DNA from: Profundibacter amoris
Lineage (GTDB): Bacteria; Pseudomonadota; Alphaproteobacteria; Rhodobacterales; Rhodobacteraceae
Direction: 5' to 3'
Assembly (NCBI RefSeq): GCF_003544895.1
Contig: NZ_CP032125.1
Coordinates: 1,936,001-2,000,000 of the forward strand
Length of the DNA stretch: 64,000 nt
Position numbers and translations under genes: made by a program. This document shows positions 26,946-35,810 of the stretch, piece by piece. Position 1 is the stretch's first letter, and each line of letters begins with the position of its first letter. The notes under the pieces are model-generated. The model was not told the DNA's origin. It saw nothing but the letters and a program-made list of their open reading frames with translations, and made no database searches.

Positions 26946-27475
26946 TTTGTTGTCTGCCCCATCGTGCGTCACTATTTATTGGCGCGCCTCCTTATCCGGA
27001 AACCTCCACCAAACTCGCGCCAACCCCATGTGGTCAAGGAAGCCATTGCCAACCGGTAACACGATTAAACCGGTCGGTATCACCCTAGGGGTGCATCAGA
27101 TATGGTATTCCGTCCCTCATTGACCATCACTACTAAATCTAGTGTTGCCTTGGTCAGCCACCACAATGTGAAGTAGAGACCCCTATCGCGTCAACTTTTA
27201 TATTTTACTTTTCCACAGCTATTTTCTGTTGACCGACGGTTTTCGATCCCGTCGAATCTGGTGTTTGAAATTTACACCCGCCAAAATGGAACCGACCCAC
27301 TTTTTGGTATACAATTCGCGACCGAATGAATTTCCGTTTAGTTCGGCTGACTTGTCAAAATAAACTAAGAATTCACATGAAGATTCATTTTTCTTAATGG
27401 CCAAAGGTTCACGTTAAGGAAAGACCGGCACTGATTCTTTCAGCGTCCGCTGAAAACAATCTTGAAAAAAGTGAA
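26946..27475. other. 530-bp gap upstream of nrdJ, partly A+T-rich
   Basis: Contains the nrdJ promoter region with a NrdR-like box (27130-27145) and a degenerate ATTAAACCGGT half-site at 27064-27074. The part from about 27190 to 27420 is clearly richer in A and T than its surroundings and lies just 3' of tRNA-Pro. A 61-codon frame there starts with TTG, has no ribosome-binding site and is not accepted as a gene. A small stem (TTTCAGCG/CGCTGAAA, 27438-27455) is next to the tRNA. Confidence 0.5.
27130..27145. promoter_or_regulatory. Candidate NrdR box before nrdJ
   Basis: CTACTAAATCTAGTGT agrees with the known NrdR palindrome (ACACWATATWGTGT type) at most positions, including the C-T-A and T-A-G core. 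It lies about 185 bp upstream of the nrdJ start. NrdR boxes normally occur in pairs about three turns apart; a second clear copy was not found, so confidence is limited. Confidence 0.45.
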
Positions 27476-27552
27476 TGGTCGGGACGGCAAGATTCGAACT
27501 TGCGACCTACGGTACCCAAAACCGTCGCGCTACCAGGCTGCGCTACGCCCCG
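27476..27552 (-). tRNA. tRNA-Pro (anticodon UGG)
   Basis: A 77-base cloverleaf: acceptor stem CGGGGCG with CGTCCCG, discriminator A and encoded CCA; D-arm GCGCAGCCTGGTAGCGC; anticodon stem ACGGT/ACCGT with loop TTTGGGT giving anticodon TGG; T-arm GCAAGTTCGAATCTTGC. All stems pair with a single G-U in the acceptor. Confidence 0.97.
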
Positions 27553-27632
27553 AACAAGGCTTCTCTACAGAGTGTGAATGGGATTGGAAACCCCTAGAAT
27601 GCGCTTCTTTTTCAGATACCTGCGAATAAATG

Positions 27633-28112
27633 TCATTCTGTCGGACAAGGCCAGGCCGCAATCGCCGAATCAAACGCCGGATGGCGCAGCTCGCTGCCCA
27701 CGGTGATTCCCAGCCCGCGCGCCATGCCGCCATTGATTTCCAGAATCATCAGCACATTGTCACCGCCATCAATCGGGGTTTCATCCAGCGGTTTGGCATT
27801 TTCGGCAATTCTGGTCACACGACCGGTTTCGTCCAGAAAAAGCATATCCAGCGGGATCAGCGTGTTTTTCATCCAGAACCGCGCAGTATGGGGGCGTTCA
27901 TAAACAAACAGCATGCCGGCGCTGGCCGACATTTTCTCGCGAAACATCAGCCCTTTTTGCTGTTCCTCGGCATCATCGGCCACTTCAACATTGAAATGCG
28001 CCTGCCCCCAGTCCCCGCGAATATCAACGGCACTGGTCGAGCAGGTTTCGCTTGCTTGCGCAAAACCCGCCCCGAGGGTCAAGAAAGCAATCAAGACCCC
28101 GCGCTTTATCAT
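27633..28112 (-). CDS. DUF192 periplasmic protein
   Basis: 159 residues. A signal peptide (1-20, cleaved near AQA-SE) precedes a DUF192 domain with the family hallmarks QKGLMFREKM, FWMKNTLIPLDMLFLD and VLEINGG-type segment LMILEINGGMARGLGI. The domain's function is unknown. Its start overlaps the stop of the cold-shock gene by four bases (ATGA), so the two are translationally coupled. Confidence 0.88.
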   Translation of the reverse strand: MIKRGVLIAFLTLGAGFAQASETCSTSAVDIRGDWGQAHFNVEVADDAEEQQKGLMFREKMSASAGMLFVYERPHTARFWMKNTLIPLDMLFLDETGRVTRIAENAKPLDETPIDGGDNVLMILEINGGMARGLGITVGSELRHPAFDSAIAAWPCPTE

Positions 28113-28660
28113 GATGTGGACCGAAACGATGAATCCCAGGACAAGACCTGTGTCGCCATACGGCCCCGTTCCCCGTCCGTGACGCGGATACTGATCGCTT
28201 CTCCCGGTTGCAAATCGGCCAGACCAGAGCGGTGCAGGATTTCAACGTGGATAAAGACATCTGCCGAGCTTCCGAACACATTGGCAAATCCGAACCCCTT
28301 GGCTTTGTCGAACCATTTCACCCTTGCCGGCTCCAGTTCACCCAGTTCCTCGTCTGCTTCCAGATCAGAAAAATCACTCATCCCGCCTTCGGCAGTGCCG
28401 ACCGGGGGGGTGATTTTCAGTATTTCGACCGTCTGCATGCCTCGATCGGTTTCCTGAACCAGAATCTCGATTCTGGCCTGATCGGCAACAGAACTTTGGC
28501 CGAAATTCCGCAATACATTTGCATGCAACAGAATATCGGGGCCGCCATCATCAGCAACCACGAAACCGAATCCCTTGCCTGGATCGAACCATTTCACATG
28601 GCCCGTCACGGGTTGGCGCATATTGTTTTCTTCTTCGCTCATCTCATCGTGCTCATTCAT
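28109..28660 (-). CDS. Double cold-shock-domain protein
   Basis: 183 residues with two CSD folds. The first has GHVKWFDPGKGFGFVVADD (about residues 20-38) and ILLHANVL; the second has ARVKWFDKAKGFGFANVFG (about 112-130) and VFIHVEIL. RNP1 (KGFGF) and RNP2 motifs are present in both. An acidic linker (ADEELGELE) joins them. Such proteins bind single-stranded RNA/DNA and act as RNA chaperones. Two-domain versions of about this length are typical of alphaproteobacteria. It is transcribed together with the DUF192 gene. Confidence 0.92.
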   Translation of the reverse strand: MNEHDEMSEEENNMRQPVTGHVKWFDPGKGFGFVVADDGGPDILLHANVLRNFGQSSVADQARIEILVQETDRGMQTVEILKITPPVGTAEGGMSDFSDLEADEELGELEPARVKWFDKAKGFGFANVFGSSADVFIHVEILHRSGLADLQPGEAISIRVTDGERGRMATQVLSWDSSFRSTS

Positions 28661-28786
28661 GCCCTGCGCTGTTTCACTCTCTTAGCTTTACCAAATGGTC
28701 AACTATGTTCTTGCAAACTACCATTTTTTTGCAAGCGAAAAATATCAACCTATAAGCGAGCACTCGTTAAACAGTACAGTACTATG

Positions 28787-29392
28787 TTACGGGTTCAGAC
28801 GCTGGATATTCCAACTGTCGTGTATTTTATCACGGGACCACCGGAACCGGTCATGCAATCTGAATGCTCCGTCGGCCCAAAACTCTATTTCCGTCGGGAC
28901 AATCCGGTATCCGCCCCAATACGGGGGGCGCTTCGGGTTTGGCCCGTGTTTTGCTGTTACTTTTGCAACTTCTGCCATCAAAGCTGCGCGTGTTGTTAAT
29001 GGTTGCGATTGGTGCGAGGCCCAAGCCCCCAATCGGCTTTGTAATGACCTGCTATTGAAATAGGCATCCGACAGGGCATCTTCAACCTTTTCCACAAAAC
29101 CGCGCACCCTGATTTGCCGACGCAAGGATTTCCAATGCATGACAAAAGCAGCCTTGCCGTTTCCTTCTATTTCCAGCCCTTTCGCACTTTCGTAATTAGT
29201 ATAGAAAACAAAACCTTCCGGTTCTATTTCTTTCAATAGAACCATTCGTACATTGGGCATACCATCCGGGTCAACAGTAGCCAGGGCTATCGCGTTCGGA
29301 TCATTGGGTTCCACGGCTTCGGCCTCGCCCAGCCATTGGCGGGCAAGTCTGAAGGGATCATCCCCTGAAAAGATACCGGATCGCTTTGTCAT
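28787..29392 (-). CDS. pdxH: Pyridoxamine 5'-phosphate oxidase
   Basis: 201 residues. FMN-binding signatures include [20 protein letters not shown] and [14 protein letters not shown]; the C-terminal region has [18 protein letters not shown] and the end [19 protein letters not shown]. PdxH oxidises PNP or PMP to pyridoxal 5'-phosphate in the last step of B6 synthesis and salvage. Length and ends match the family. It is monocistronic in appearance and divergent from fabI. Confidence 0.95.
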   Translation of the reverse strand: MTKRSGIFSGDDPFRLARQWLGEAEAVEPNDPNAIALATVDPDGMPNVRMVLLKEIEPEGFVFYTNYESAKGLEIEGNGKAAFVMHWKSLRRQIRVRGFVEKVEDALSDAYFNSRSLQSRLGAWASHQSQPLTTRAALMAEVAKVTAKHGPNPKRPPYWGGYRIVPTEIEFWADGAFRLHDRFRWSRDKIHDSWNIQRLNP

Positions 29393-29547
29393 CTTGATTC
29401 CCTAACATCACCAGCGGATTACGATGGTACCAATGCCAAGGCAACCTATCCTTTCCGTTAAGTTTTGGTCCGCGCACCGCACTTGATGCCTTGCGCACAA
29501 TCGCCTAAAGATTGGGTTCTTATTTAAAGGTGGCTGAAGGGCGCAAA

Positions 29548-30366
29548 ATGTCAACAGGATTACTACAGGGAAAACGCGGGCTGATTATGGGCCTTGCCAA
29601 CGACAAATCCATCGCATGGGGCATCGCCAAGGCCTGCGCCGATGCGGGTGCCGAACTGGCGTTCTCTTATATGGGGGATGCGTTCAAGAAACGGGTCGAA
29701 CCATTGGCGGCGAAACTGGGCACGGAAATGTTGTTTGATTGCGATGCATCGAATGCGGACTCGCTGGATGCAATGTTTGCGGCGCTGGAAAAGGAATGGG
29801 GTACGCTGGATTTTGTCGTGCATGCCATTGGTTTTTCCGACAAATCCGAACTGCGCGGGCGTTATGTTGACACCTCGCCGGAAAATTTCCGCATGACGAT
29901 GGATGTTTCCGTATACACCTTTACCGCCGTAACCCAGCGGGCAATCAAGATGATGCCCGATGGTGGATCAATCCTGACATTGACCTATTATGGCGCGGAA
30001 CAGGTGATGCCGCATTATAACGTGATGGGCGTGGCCAAGGCCGCATTGGAAGCCTCGGTGAAATATCTGGCCGAGGATCTGGGCAAGGACAACATTCGCG
30101 TCAACGCCATTTCCGCAGGCCCGATCAAAACGTTGGCCGCCTCGGGCATTGGCGATTTTCGCTATATCCTGAAATGGAACGAACTGAACTCGCCTCTGCG
30201 ACGTAATGTGACACAGGACGAGGTCGGAAAATCGGCACTTTACCTGCTCAGCGACCTTGCGTCGGGTGTTACGGGTGAAAATCTGCATGTGGACGCCGGT
30301 TATCACGTTGTCGGTATGAAGGCCGTAGATGCCCCCGATATTGATGTGGTTACGGGGCGCAAATGA
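29548..30366 (+). CDS. fabI: Enoyl-ACP reductase (NADH)
   Basis: 272 residues from the ATG at 29548 (MSTGLLQGKRGLIMGLAND), with AAGGG upstream; the longer frame starts with TTG. The SDR fold shows the glycine-rich region GLANDKSIAWGIA and the FabI catalytic pair Tyr157-x6-Lys164 in HYNVMGVAKAAL. It reduces the enoyl-ACP double bond in the last step of each fatty-acid elongation round. The C-terminal GVTGENLHVDAGYHVVGM is typical of FabI. Confidence 0.95.
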   Translation: MSTGLLQGKRGLIMGLANDKSIAWGIAKACADAGAELAFSYMGDAFKKRVEPLAAKLGTEMLFDCDASNADSLDAMFAALEKEWGTLDFVVHAIGFSDKSELRGRYVDTSPENFRMTMDVSVYTFTAVTQRAIKMMPDGGSILTLTYYGAEQVMPHYNVMGVAKAALEASVKYLAEDLGKDNIRVNAISAGPIKTLAASGIGDFRYILKWNELNSPLRRNVTQDEVGKSALYLLSDLASGVTGENLHVDAGYHVVGMKAVDAPDIDVVTGRK

Positions 30367-30467
30367 CCACAAGCGCCTTTATCACTGCTGTCCGCTTCCG
30401 CCCAATGGCTGCCGGCCTTGTCCGGCGCCAAAATCGCCGCCGCCTGAAATAGCAAAGGACTGCCATC

Positions 30468-30971
30468 ATGAGCGATCGCCTCCCCCATGAAAAAGGGTTT
30501 CACATCAGCTGGGACCAGATCCACCGCGACAGCCGCGCATTGGCGTGGCGGCTGGATGGCAAAGGGCCGGATGACGGCGCATGGAAAGCCATCGTCGCGA
30601 TCACACGCGGTGGCATGGCCCCCGCGATGATCATTGCCCGCGAGCTGGACGTGCGCACGGTAGATACCATCAGCATCAAATCCTACGACCACCAGCAGCA
30701 ATCCGAGGCCAAGGTTCTGAAATCCCCCGACGCGGACATGATGGGCGATGGCGAAGGTGTCCTGATCATCGACGATCTGGTCGACACCGGCAAAACGCTG
30801 GAAGTGGTGAAAACCCTGTATCCCAAGGCCCATATCGCCACGGTTTACGCCAAGCCGATGGGCCGCCCGATGGTGGACAGTTTCATCACCGAGGTCTCGC
30901 AGGATACATGGATCTTCTTTCCGTGGGATATGGCCCTGCAATATGTCGAACCCTACCGCGGCAAGGATTAG
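30468..30971 (+). CDS. gpt: Xanthine phosphoribosyltransferase
   Basis: 167 residues. The PRPP-binding motif [13 protein letters not shown] lies near residue 100 and the purine-binding region [12 protein letters not shown] near the end. The length fits bacterial XGPRT (about 152-165). It converts xanthine, guanine and hypoxanthine to nucleotides in purine salvage. A GGACTGCCATC leader holds the start; the aminotransferase gene follows after nine bases. Confidence 0.92.
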   Translation: MSDRLPHEKGFHISWDQIHRDSRALAWRLDGKGPDDGAWKAIVAITRGGMAPAMIIARELDVRTVDTISIKSYDHQQQSEAKVLKSPDADMMGDGEGVLIIDDLVDTGKTLEVVKTLYPKAHIATVYAKPMGRPMVDSFITEVSQDTWIFFPWDMALQYVEPYRGKD

Positions 30972-30980
30972 GACCGTCAC

Positions 30981-32165
30981 ATGACCGACCCCGTCAACCC
31001 GGCCATGCGCGCCACCTTCCCGCCTCCGGTGATGGAAGCGCGGCGCTGGCTGGACGGGGTGGCGTTCACCCGTAACAAACCGCTGATCAATGTCTCGCAG
31101 GCCGCACCGGTCGAGGCCCCGCCCGACCCGTTGCTTGAGGCACTGGCGCAAACCGTGCTCGACACCCCCCAAGCGCATCTCTATGGCCCCGTTCTGGGGC
31201 TGCCCGCGCTGCGCGCCGAAGTGGCCTCGCAATGGTCCACAGCTTATGGCGGAAAGATTACCGAAACACAGGTTGCCATCACTGCCGGATGCAACCAAGC
31301 CTTTGCCGCCAGCATCGCTACACTGGCCGGCGCGGGGGATGATATTATCATTCCAACCCCTTGGTATTTCAACCATAAAATGTGGCTGGACATGCAGGGG
31401 ATCAACACCATCCCCCTGCCCACAGGCACCCACATGTTGCCCGACCCAGAATTTGCCGCCAGCCTGATCACCGACCACACCCGCGCGATTGTGCTGGTCA
31501 CGCCGAACAACCCCACAGGGGCCGAATACCCTGCCGGATTACTGCGGGCCTTTTACGATCTGGCCAAACGCCACGGCATCGCCCTGATTGTCGATGAAAC
31601 CTACCGCGATTTCGACAGCCGACAGGGGGCGCCACATGACCTGTTCCATGATCCCGACTGGGCCGACACGCTGATCCAGCTTTATTCCTTTTCCAAGGCC
31701 TACCGTCTGACCGGTCACCGTGTCGGCGCGGTTGTCGCCAGCCAAAGCCGCCTGTCCGAGGTCGAGAAATTCCTTGATACCGTCGCGATCTGTCCCAACC
31801 AGCTGGGCCAGCACGCCGCCCTCTGGGGGATGCGGAACCTGTCGCAATGGCTGGCCGGCGAGCGCGCCGAGATCCTGTCGCGCCGCGGGGCTATTCTGGC
31901 CGGTTTCGGCGCGCTGGAAAAACAGGGCTGGACCCTGCTGGGCTGTGGCGCCTATTTCGCCTATGTCGAACACCCGTTCCCCACACCTTCGGATCAACTG
32001 GCACAAAATCTGGTGCGCGATGCGGCTGTTTTACTGCTGCCCGGCACCATGTTCATGCCCGAAAGCGATACCAGCGGGCAGCACCAGTTGCGCATCGCCT
32101 TTGCAAACATAGATTCCAGCGGCATCTCCCTGCTGTTTGACCGGCTGAAAGCCATCATGGCCTAG
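30981..32165 (+). CDS. PLP-dependent class I/II aminotransferase
   Basis: 394 residues. It has the fold-type I signatures: the VTPNNPTGAEYP block, the Asp in LIVDETYRDF, and the PLP lysine in SFSKAYRLTGHRVG. An Arg near the C-terminus (QLRIAF) would bind the substrate carboxylate. The amino-acid substrate cannot be assigned; the gene overlaps no biosynthetic operon except the nine-base spacing to gpt, which implies co-transcription. Confidence 0.88.
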   Translation: MTDPVNPAMRATFPPPVMEARRWLDGVAFTRNKPLINVSQAAPVEAPPDPLLEALAQTVLDTPQAHLYGPVLGLPALRAEVASQWSTAYGGKITETQVAITAGCNQAFAASIATLAGAGDDIIIPTPWYFNHKMWLDMQGINTIPLPTGTHMLPDPEFAASLITDHTRAIVLVTPNNPTGAEYPAGLLRAFYDLAKRHGIALIVDETYRDFDSRQGAPHDLFHDPDWADTLIQLYSFSKAYRLTGHRVGAVVASQSRLSEVEKFLDTVAICPNQLGQHAALWGMRNLSQWLAGERAEILSRRGAILAGFGALEKQGWTLLGCGAYFAYVEHPFPTPSDQLAQNLVRDAAVLLLPGTMFMPESDTSGQHQLRIAFANIDSSGISLLFDRLKAIMA

Positions 32166-32280
32166 AGATATCCAAAACCGAAAAAAACCATCTGTTAATA
32201 CCATCCGAACTGCATCGGACATACGGGTTTACCGCACCTTTTCATACACTTACAGATCAATCTCTCCCACGAAAACATAT

Positions 32281-32300
32281 CCATTAAACCGGTTTAATAG
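32281..32300. repeat. Palindrome, third copy of the TAAACCGGTTTA element
   Basis: CCATTAAACCGGTTTAATAG, with 16 central bases perfectly palindromic. It lies 123 bp before the ppiD start and 116 bp after the aminotransferase stop, the only one of the three copies in a promoter-like position. An operator role for ppiD-trpE is possible. Confidence 0.65.
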
Positions 32301-32422
32301 AAACGTTGTCCGCAAGACGCCCACCAACCTTTTGCCTTGATCAAAGATTTGCCCCCGCCCTGCTCTTGCCCCCCGCCCCACAACCGCCTAAACATCGCTA
32401 AACACTATTCAGCGAGGGCCCC

Positions 32423-34276
32423 ATGGCAAGCAGCGTTAAGAAAAAATCGGCCAATATTGTTGTCTGGATAATCCTGCTTTTACTTGTCCTTGGTCTGGGC
32501 GGGTTCGGCGTGACCAATTTTGGCGGCCGCCAAGCTGCTGTAGCCACCGTTGGCGACACCGAAGTGAACATCAACGAATACTACAACAGCCTGCAACAGG
32601 AACTGCGCAGCTATCAGGCGCAAACCGGCAAACCCATGCCGCTATCGCAGGCCATCGCGCTTGGCATTGACCGCAATGTCCTTGCCCGCCTGACAACGGC
32701 CGCGACGCTGGACAATGAGAACAAACGCATCGGCCTGTCGGTTGGCGACGAACGTGTGCGCACCGAAATTCTGGCCACCCCCGCCTTTCAGGGGCTGGAC
32801 GGAAAATTCAGCCGCGAAAATTACCGTGCTGCCCTGCGTGGCGCCGGGATGAGCGAAGCCGAATACGAGGATAAAATCCGCGCCGAAACCGCCCGCACCC
32901 TGCTGCAAGGCGCCATCATGAACGGCACCGCTGCCCCTGCGGCAATGACCGATGCCTTTATCGAATACACCCGCCAGCGGCGCAATTTCAGCTGGATCAA
33001 ACTGGATGCAACCACCCTGCCCGAACAGGTGCCTGAACCCACGGACGAGCAGCTAAAAGCCTATTACGACGCCAACACTGCCGATTTCACCGTGCCGGAA
33101 AAGAAACGTCTGGCCTATATCTGGGTCACCCCCGATATGATCGTGAACAAGATCGAGGTCGCCGAGGAAGACCTGCAAAAGGAATACGACAGCCGCGCCG
33201 ATGAATATCAAAAACCCGAACGCCGTCTGGTTGAACGCCTGATCTTCCCCGATGAGGACGCCGCCAAAGCCGCCAAGGCCCGTCTGGATGCGGGTGAAGC
33301 CACATTCGAGGATCTGGTCAAGGAACGCGGTCTGGCCCTGCTGGACATCGATCTGGGCGATGCCACGATTGAAACTCTTGGCGACGCGGGCGAAGCCGTA
33401 TTTGCGATGGGCGCCCCCGGCGTCATAGGCCCGATCAACACAAACCTTGGCCCTGCCCTGTTTCGCATGAACGGCATCCTGCCCGCCCAGACAACCACGC
33501 TGGAAGATGTGCGCGAACAGTTGCAAAACGAACTGGCCATGGACCGTGCCCGCCGCCAGATTTCCGCCAGCATCACCGAAATCGATGATCTTCTGGCCGG
33601 TGGCGCCAGCCTGCAAGAGGTGGCCGGCGAAACCGATCTGGAACTGGGGCAAATCGACTGGTCCGAAGGCGACACGGACGGCATCGCCGGTTACAACGCG
33701 TTTCGCGAGGCCGCATCGGCAGTTCAGAGCGGCGACTATGCCGAAGCCAAAGAACTGGACGATGGCGGCATCTTTGCAATCGAATTCGTCGAAACCGTTC
33801 CTGCGGCCCTGAAACCGATGGAGACCGTCATTTCCGATGTGATCGCCGGTTGGGAGAATGAAGAAACCGAGAAACGTCTGACCGAACTGGCCGACGGCCT
33901 GCTGGCCCGCCTGAACGAAGGCCAGACACTTGAATCCCTGGGCTACCCTGTCACCACCGAGGAAGAAATCTTGCGCAATGCCAATATCGAAGGCATGCCT
34001 TTTGGCATGGTGCAGACCGTGTTCGAGATGGACAAGGGACAGGCCAAAACCATCGATGGCAACGGCGTGGTCTATCTGGTGCGGCTGGACGACATCCTGC
34101 CACCCGATGAAAACGACCCCGATCTGGCCGCCACCCGCAGCGGTCTGGACACCGCCATTGCGCAGGCCCTGTCGGATGACATTTTCACAGCCTATGTGAC
34201 CTCGCTGCAAAGCCAGGCGGGCGTATCCGTCAATACAGCGGCAATAAACGCCGTTCACGCCCAATTCCCGCAATAG
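32423..34276 (+). CDS. PpiD-like periplasmic peptidyl-prolyl isomerase
   Basis: 617 residues. A membrane anchor at about residues 11-32 (IVVWIILLLLVLGLGGFGV) is followed by a large periplasmic part with a SurA-N-like helical region and a parvulin-like middle (about 240-370, RLVERLIFPDEDAAKAAK). The length and N-in anchor match PpiD. It is a chaperone near the Sec translocon for exported and outer-membrane proteins. It is followed 18 bases later by trpE and probably shares its transcript. Confidence 0.85.
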   Translation: MASSVKKKSANIVVWIILLLLVLGLGGFGVTNFGGRQAAVATVGDTEVNINEYYNSLQQELRSYQAQTGKPMPLSQAIALGIDRNVLARLTTAATLDNENKRIGLSVGDERVRTEILATPAFQGLDGKFSRENYRAALRGAGMSEAEYEDKIRAETARTLLQGAIMNGTAAPAAMTDAFIEYTRQRRNFSWIKLDATTLPEQVPEPTDEQLKAYYDANTADFTVPEKKRLAYIWVTPDMIVNKIEVAEEDLQKEYDSRADEYQKPERRLVERLIFPDEDAAKAAKARLDAGEATFEDLVKERGLALLDIDLGDATIETLGDAGEAVFAMGAPGVIGPINTNLGPALFRMNGILPAQTTTLEDVREQLQNELAMDRARRQISASITEIDDLLAGGASLQEVAGETDLELGQIDWSEGDTDGIAGYNAFREAASAVQSGDYAEAKELDDGGIFAIEFVETVPAALKPMETVISDVIAGWENEETEKRLTELADGLLARLNEGQTLESLGYPVTTEEEILRNANIEGMPFGMVQTVFEMDKGQAKTIDGNGVVYLVRLDDILPPDENDPDLAATRSGLDTAIAQALSDDIFTAYVTSLQSQAGVSVNTAAINAVHAQFPQ

Positions 34277-34294
34277 CATCCAAAGGCTGATCCC

Positions 34295-35803
34295 GTGGCA
34301 CTAACCCCGACTATTAAAGCCTTCGAGGCCGGTTTCAACAGCGGCAAGAACCAGCTGGTCTATACCCGTCTGGCCGCCGATCTGGACACGCCGGTTTCCC
34401 TGATGCTGAAACTGTCCGAGGCCCGCACCGACAGTTTCATGCTGGAATCGGTCACCGGCGGCGAGGTGCGCGGGCGCTATTCGATCATCGGCGCCAAACC
34501 CGATCTGATCTGGCAATGCCACGGCGAGGCCAGCCGGATAAACCGCATGGCCCGCATTGACCGCGATGCTTATCAAGAACAGGCAGGCAAGCCACTGGAC
34601 AACCTGCGCGCCCTGCTGGCCGAAAGCCGCATTGACATGCCCGACGATCTGCCGCCCGCCTCGGCCGGTCTGTTCGGATACCTTGGCTATGACACCATCC
34701 GGCTGGTCGAACACCTGCCCGATGTAAACCCCGACCCGCTGGGTCTGCCCGACGCGGTACTGATGCGCCCCTCGGTCGTGGTGGTGCTGGACGGGGTAAA
34801 AGGCGAAGTGATCGTTGTGGCCCCCGCATGGGCCGACAGCGGGCTATCGGCCAAAGCCGCCTATGCGCAGGCCGCCGAACGGGTGATGGACGCGGTGCGT
34901 GATCTGGAACGCCAGACACCCGACGCCGCCCGCGATCTGGGCGATGCCGCGCCCATCGGCGACATCCGCTGCAATTTCACTCACGAGGGCTATAAGGCCG
35001 CCGTGGAAAAGGCCAAGGACTACATCCGCGCCGGGGACATCTTTCAGGTGGTGCCAAGCCAACGCTGGGCGCAGGATTTCACCCTGCCGCCGTTTTCGCT
35101 CTATCGCAGTTTGCGCCGCACCAACCCGTCGCCGTTCATGTTCTACTTCAACTTTGGCGGCTTTCAGGTGATCGGCGCCAGCCCCGAAATTCTGGTGCGG
35201 GTGTTTGGCCGTGAAATCACCATCCGCCCGATCGCCGGCACCCGCCCCCGCGGCGCCACACCGGACGAGGACCGCGCGCTGGAAGCCGACCTGCTGGCCG
35301 ACCAGAAGGAACTGGCCGAACACCTGATGCTGCTGGATCTGGGCCGCAACGATGTGGGCCGCGTGGCCAAGATCGGCACGGTGCACCCGACCGAGGAATT
35401 CATCGTCGAGCGCTACAGCCATGTGATGCACATCGTATCCAACGTGGTGGGCGAGTTGGCCGATGATCAGGACGCCCTGTCGGCGTTCTTTGCCGGTATG
35501 CCCGCCGGCACCGTGTCCGGCGCGCCCAAGGTGCGCGCGATGGAGATCATCGACGAGCTGGAGCCGGAAAAACGCGGCATCTATGGCGGTGGCGTGGGTT
35601 ATTTCGCGGCCAATGGCGACATGGATATGTGCATCGCCCTGCGCACCGCGGTGGTCAAGGACGAGGTTCTGTATATCCAGGCCGGCGGCGGCGTGGTTTA
35701 CGACAGCAACCCCGAGGCCGAGTATCAGGAATCGGTCAACAAATCCAAAGCCATCCGCAAGGCCGCCGAGGATGCAGGGCTGTTCGTGCGCGGGCGCAAT
35801 TAG
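34295..35803 (+). CDS. trpE: Anthranilate synthase component I
   Basis: 502 residues. The start is GTG at 34295, after AAAGG; the frame opens MALTPTIKAFEAGF. Conserved chorismate-binding blocks include IAGTRPRGATPDEDRALEAD, HLMLLDLGRNDVGRV and GTVSGAPKVRAMEIIDELEP. The N-terminal part contains the LLES-like segment for tryptophan binding (MLESVTGGEVRGRYS). It makes anthranilate from chorismate with TrpG. It is separated from trpG by two minus-strand genes. Confidence 0.96.
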   Translation: MALTPTIKAFEAGFNSGKNQLVYTRLAADLDTPVSLMLKLSEARTDSFMLESVTGGEVRGRYSIIGAKPDLIWQCHGEASRINRMARIDRDAYQEQAGKPLDNLRALLAESRIDMPDDLPPASAGLFGYLGYDTIRLVEHLPDVNPDPLGLPDAVLMRPSVVVVLDGVKGEVIVVAPAWADSGLSAKAAYAQAAERVMDAVRDLERQTPDAARDLGDAAPIGDIRCNFTHEGYKAAVEKAKDYIRAGDIFQVVPSQRWAQDFTLPPFSLYRSLRRTNPSPFMFYFNFGGFQVIGASPEILVRVFGREITIRPIAGTRPRGATPDEDRALEADLLADQKELAEHLMLLDLGRNDVGRVAKIGTVHPTEEFIVERYSHVMHIVSNVVGELADDQDALSAFFAGMPAGTVSGAPKVRAMEIIDELEPEKRGIYGGGVGYFAANGDMDMCIALRTAVVKDEVLYIQAGGGVVYDSNPEAEYQESVNKSKAIRKAAEDAGLFVRGRN

Positions 35804-35810
35804 GGAAAAA

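Noticed and set aside
26946-27300. Cobalamin riboswitch before nrdJ
   Set aside because: B12-dependent enzymes often have one upstream, but I could not find the B12-box core or the expected stems.
27219-27404. 61-codon frame in the A+T-rich gap
   Set aside because: TTG start, no ribosome-binding site, no domain; the long A+T-rich stretch makes chance frames likely.
30303-31478. 391-codon minus-strand frame
   Set aside because: It lies across fabI, gpt and the aminotransferase, each with clear family motifs on the plus strand; its own translation shows no domain.
33053-34279. 408-codon minus-strand frame
   Set aside because: Antisense shadow of ppiD with no ribosome-binding site and a low-complexity translation.
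34277-34294. Trp leader peptide or attenuator before trpE
   Set aside because: The gap to ppiD is only 18 bases, too short for a leader and terminator.
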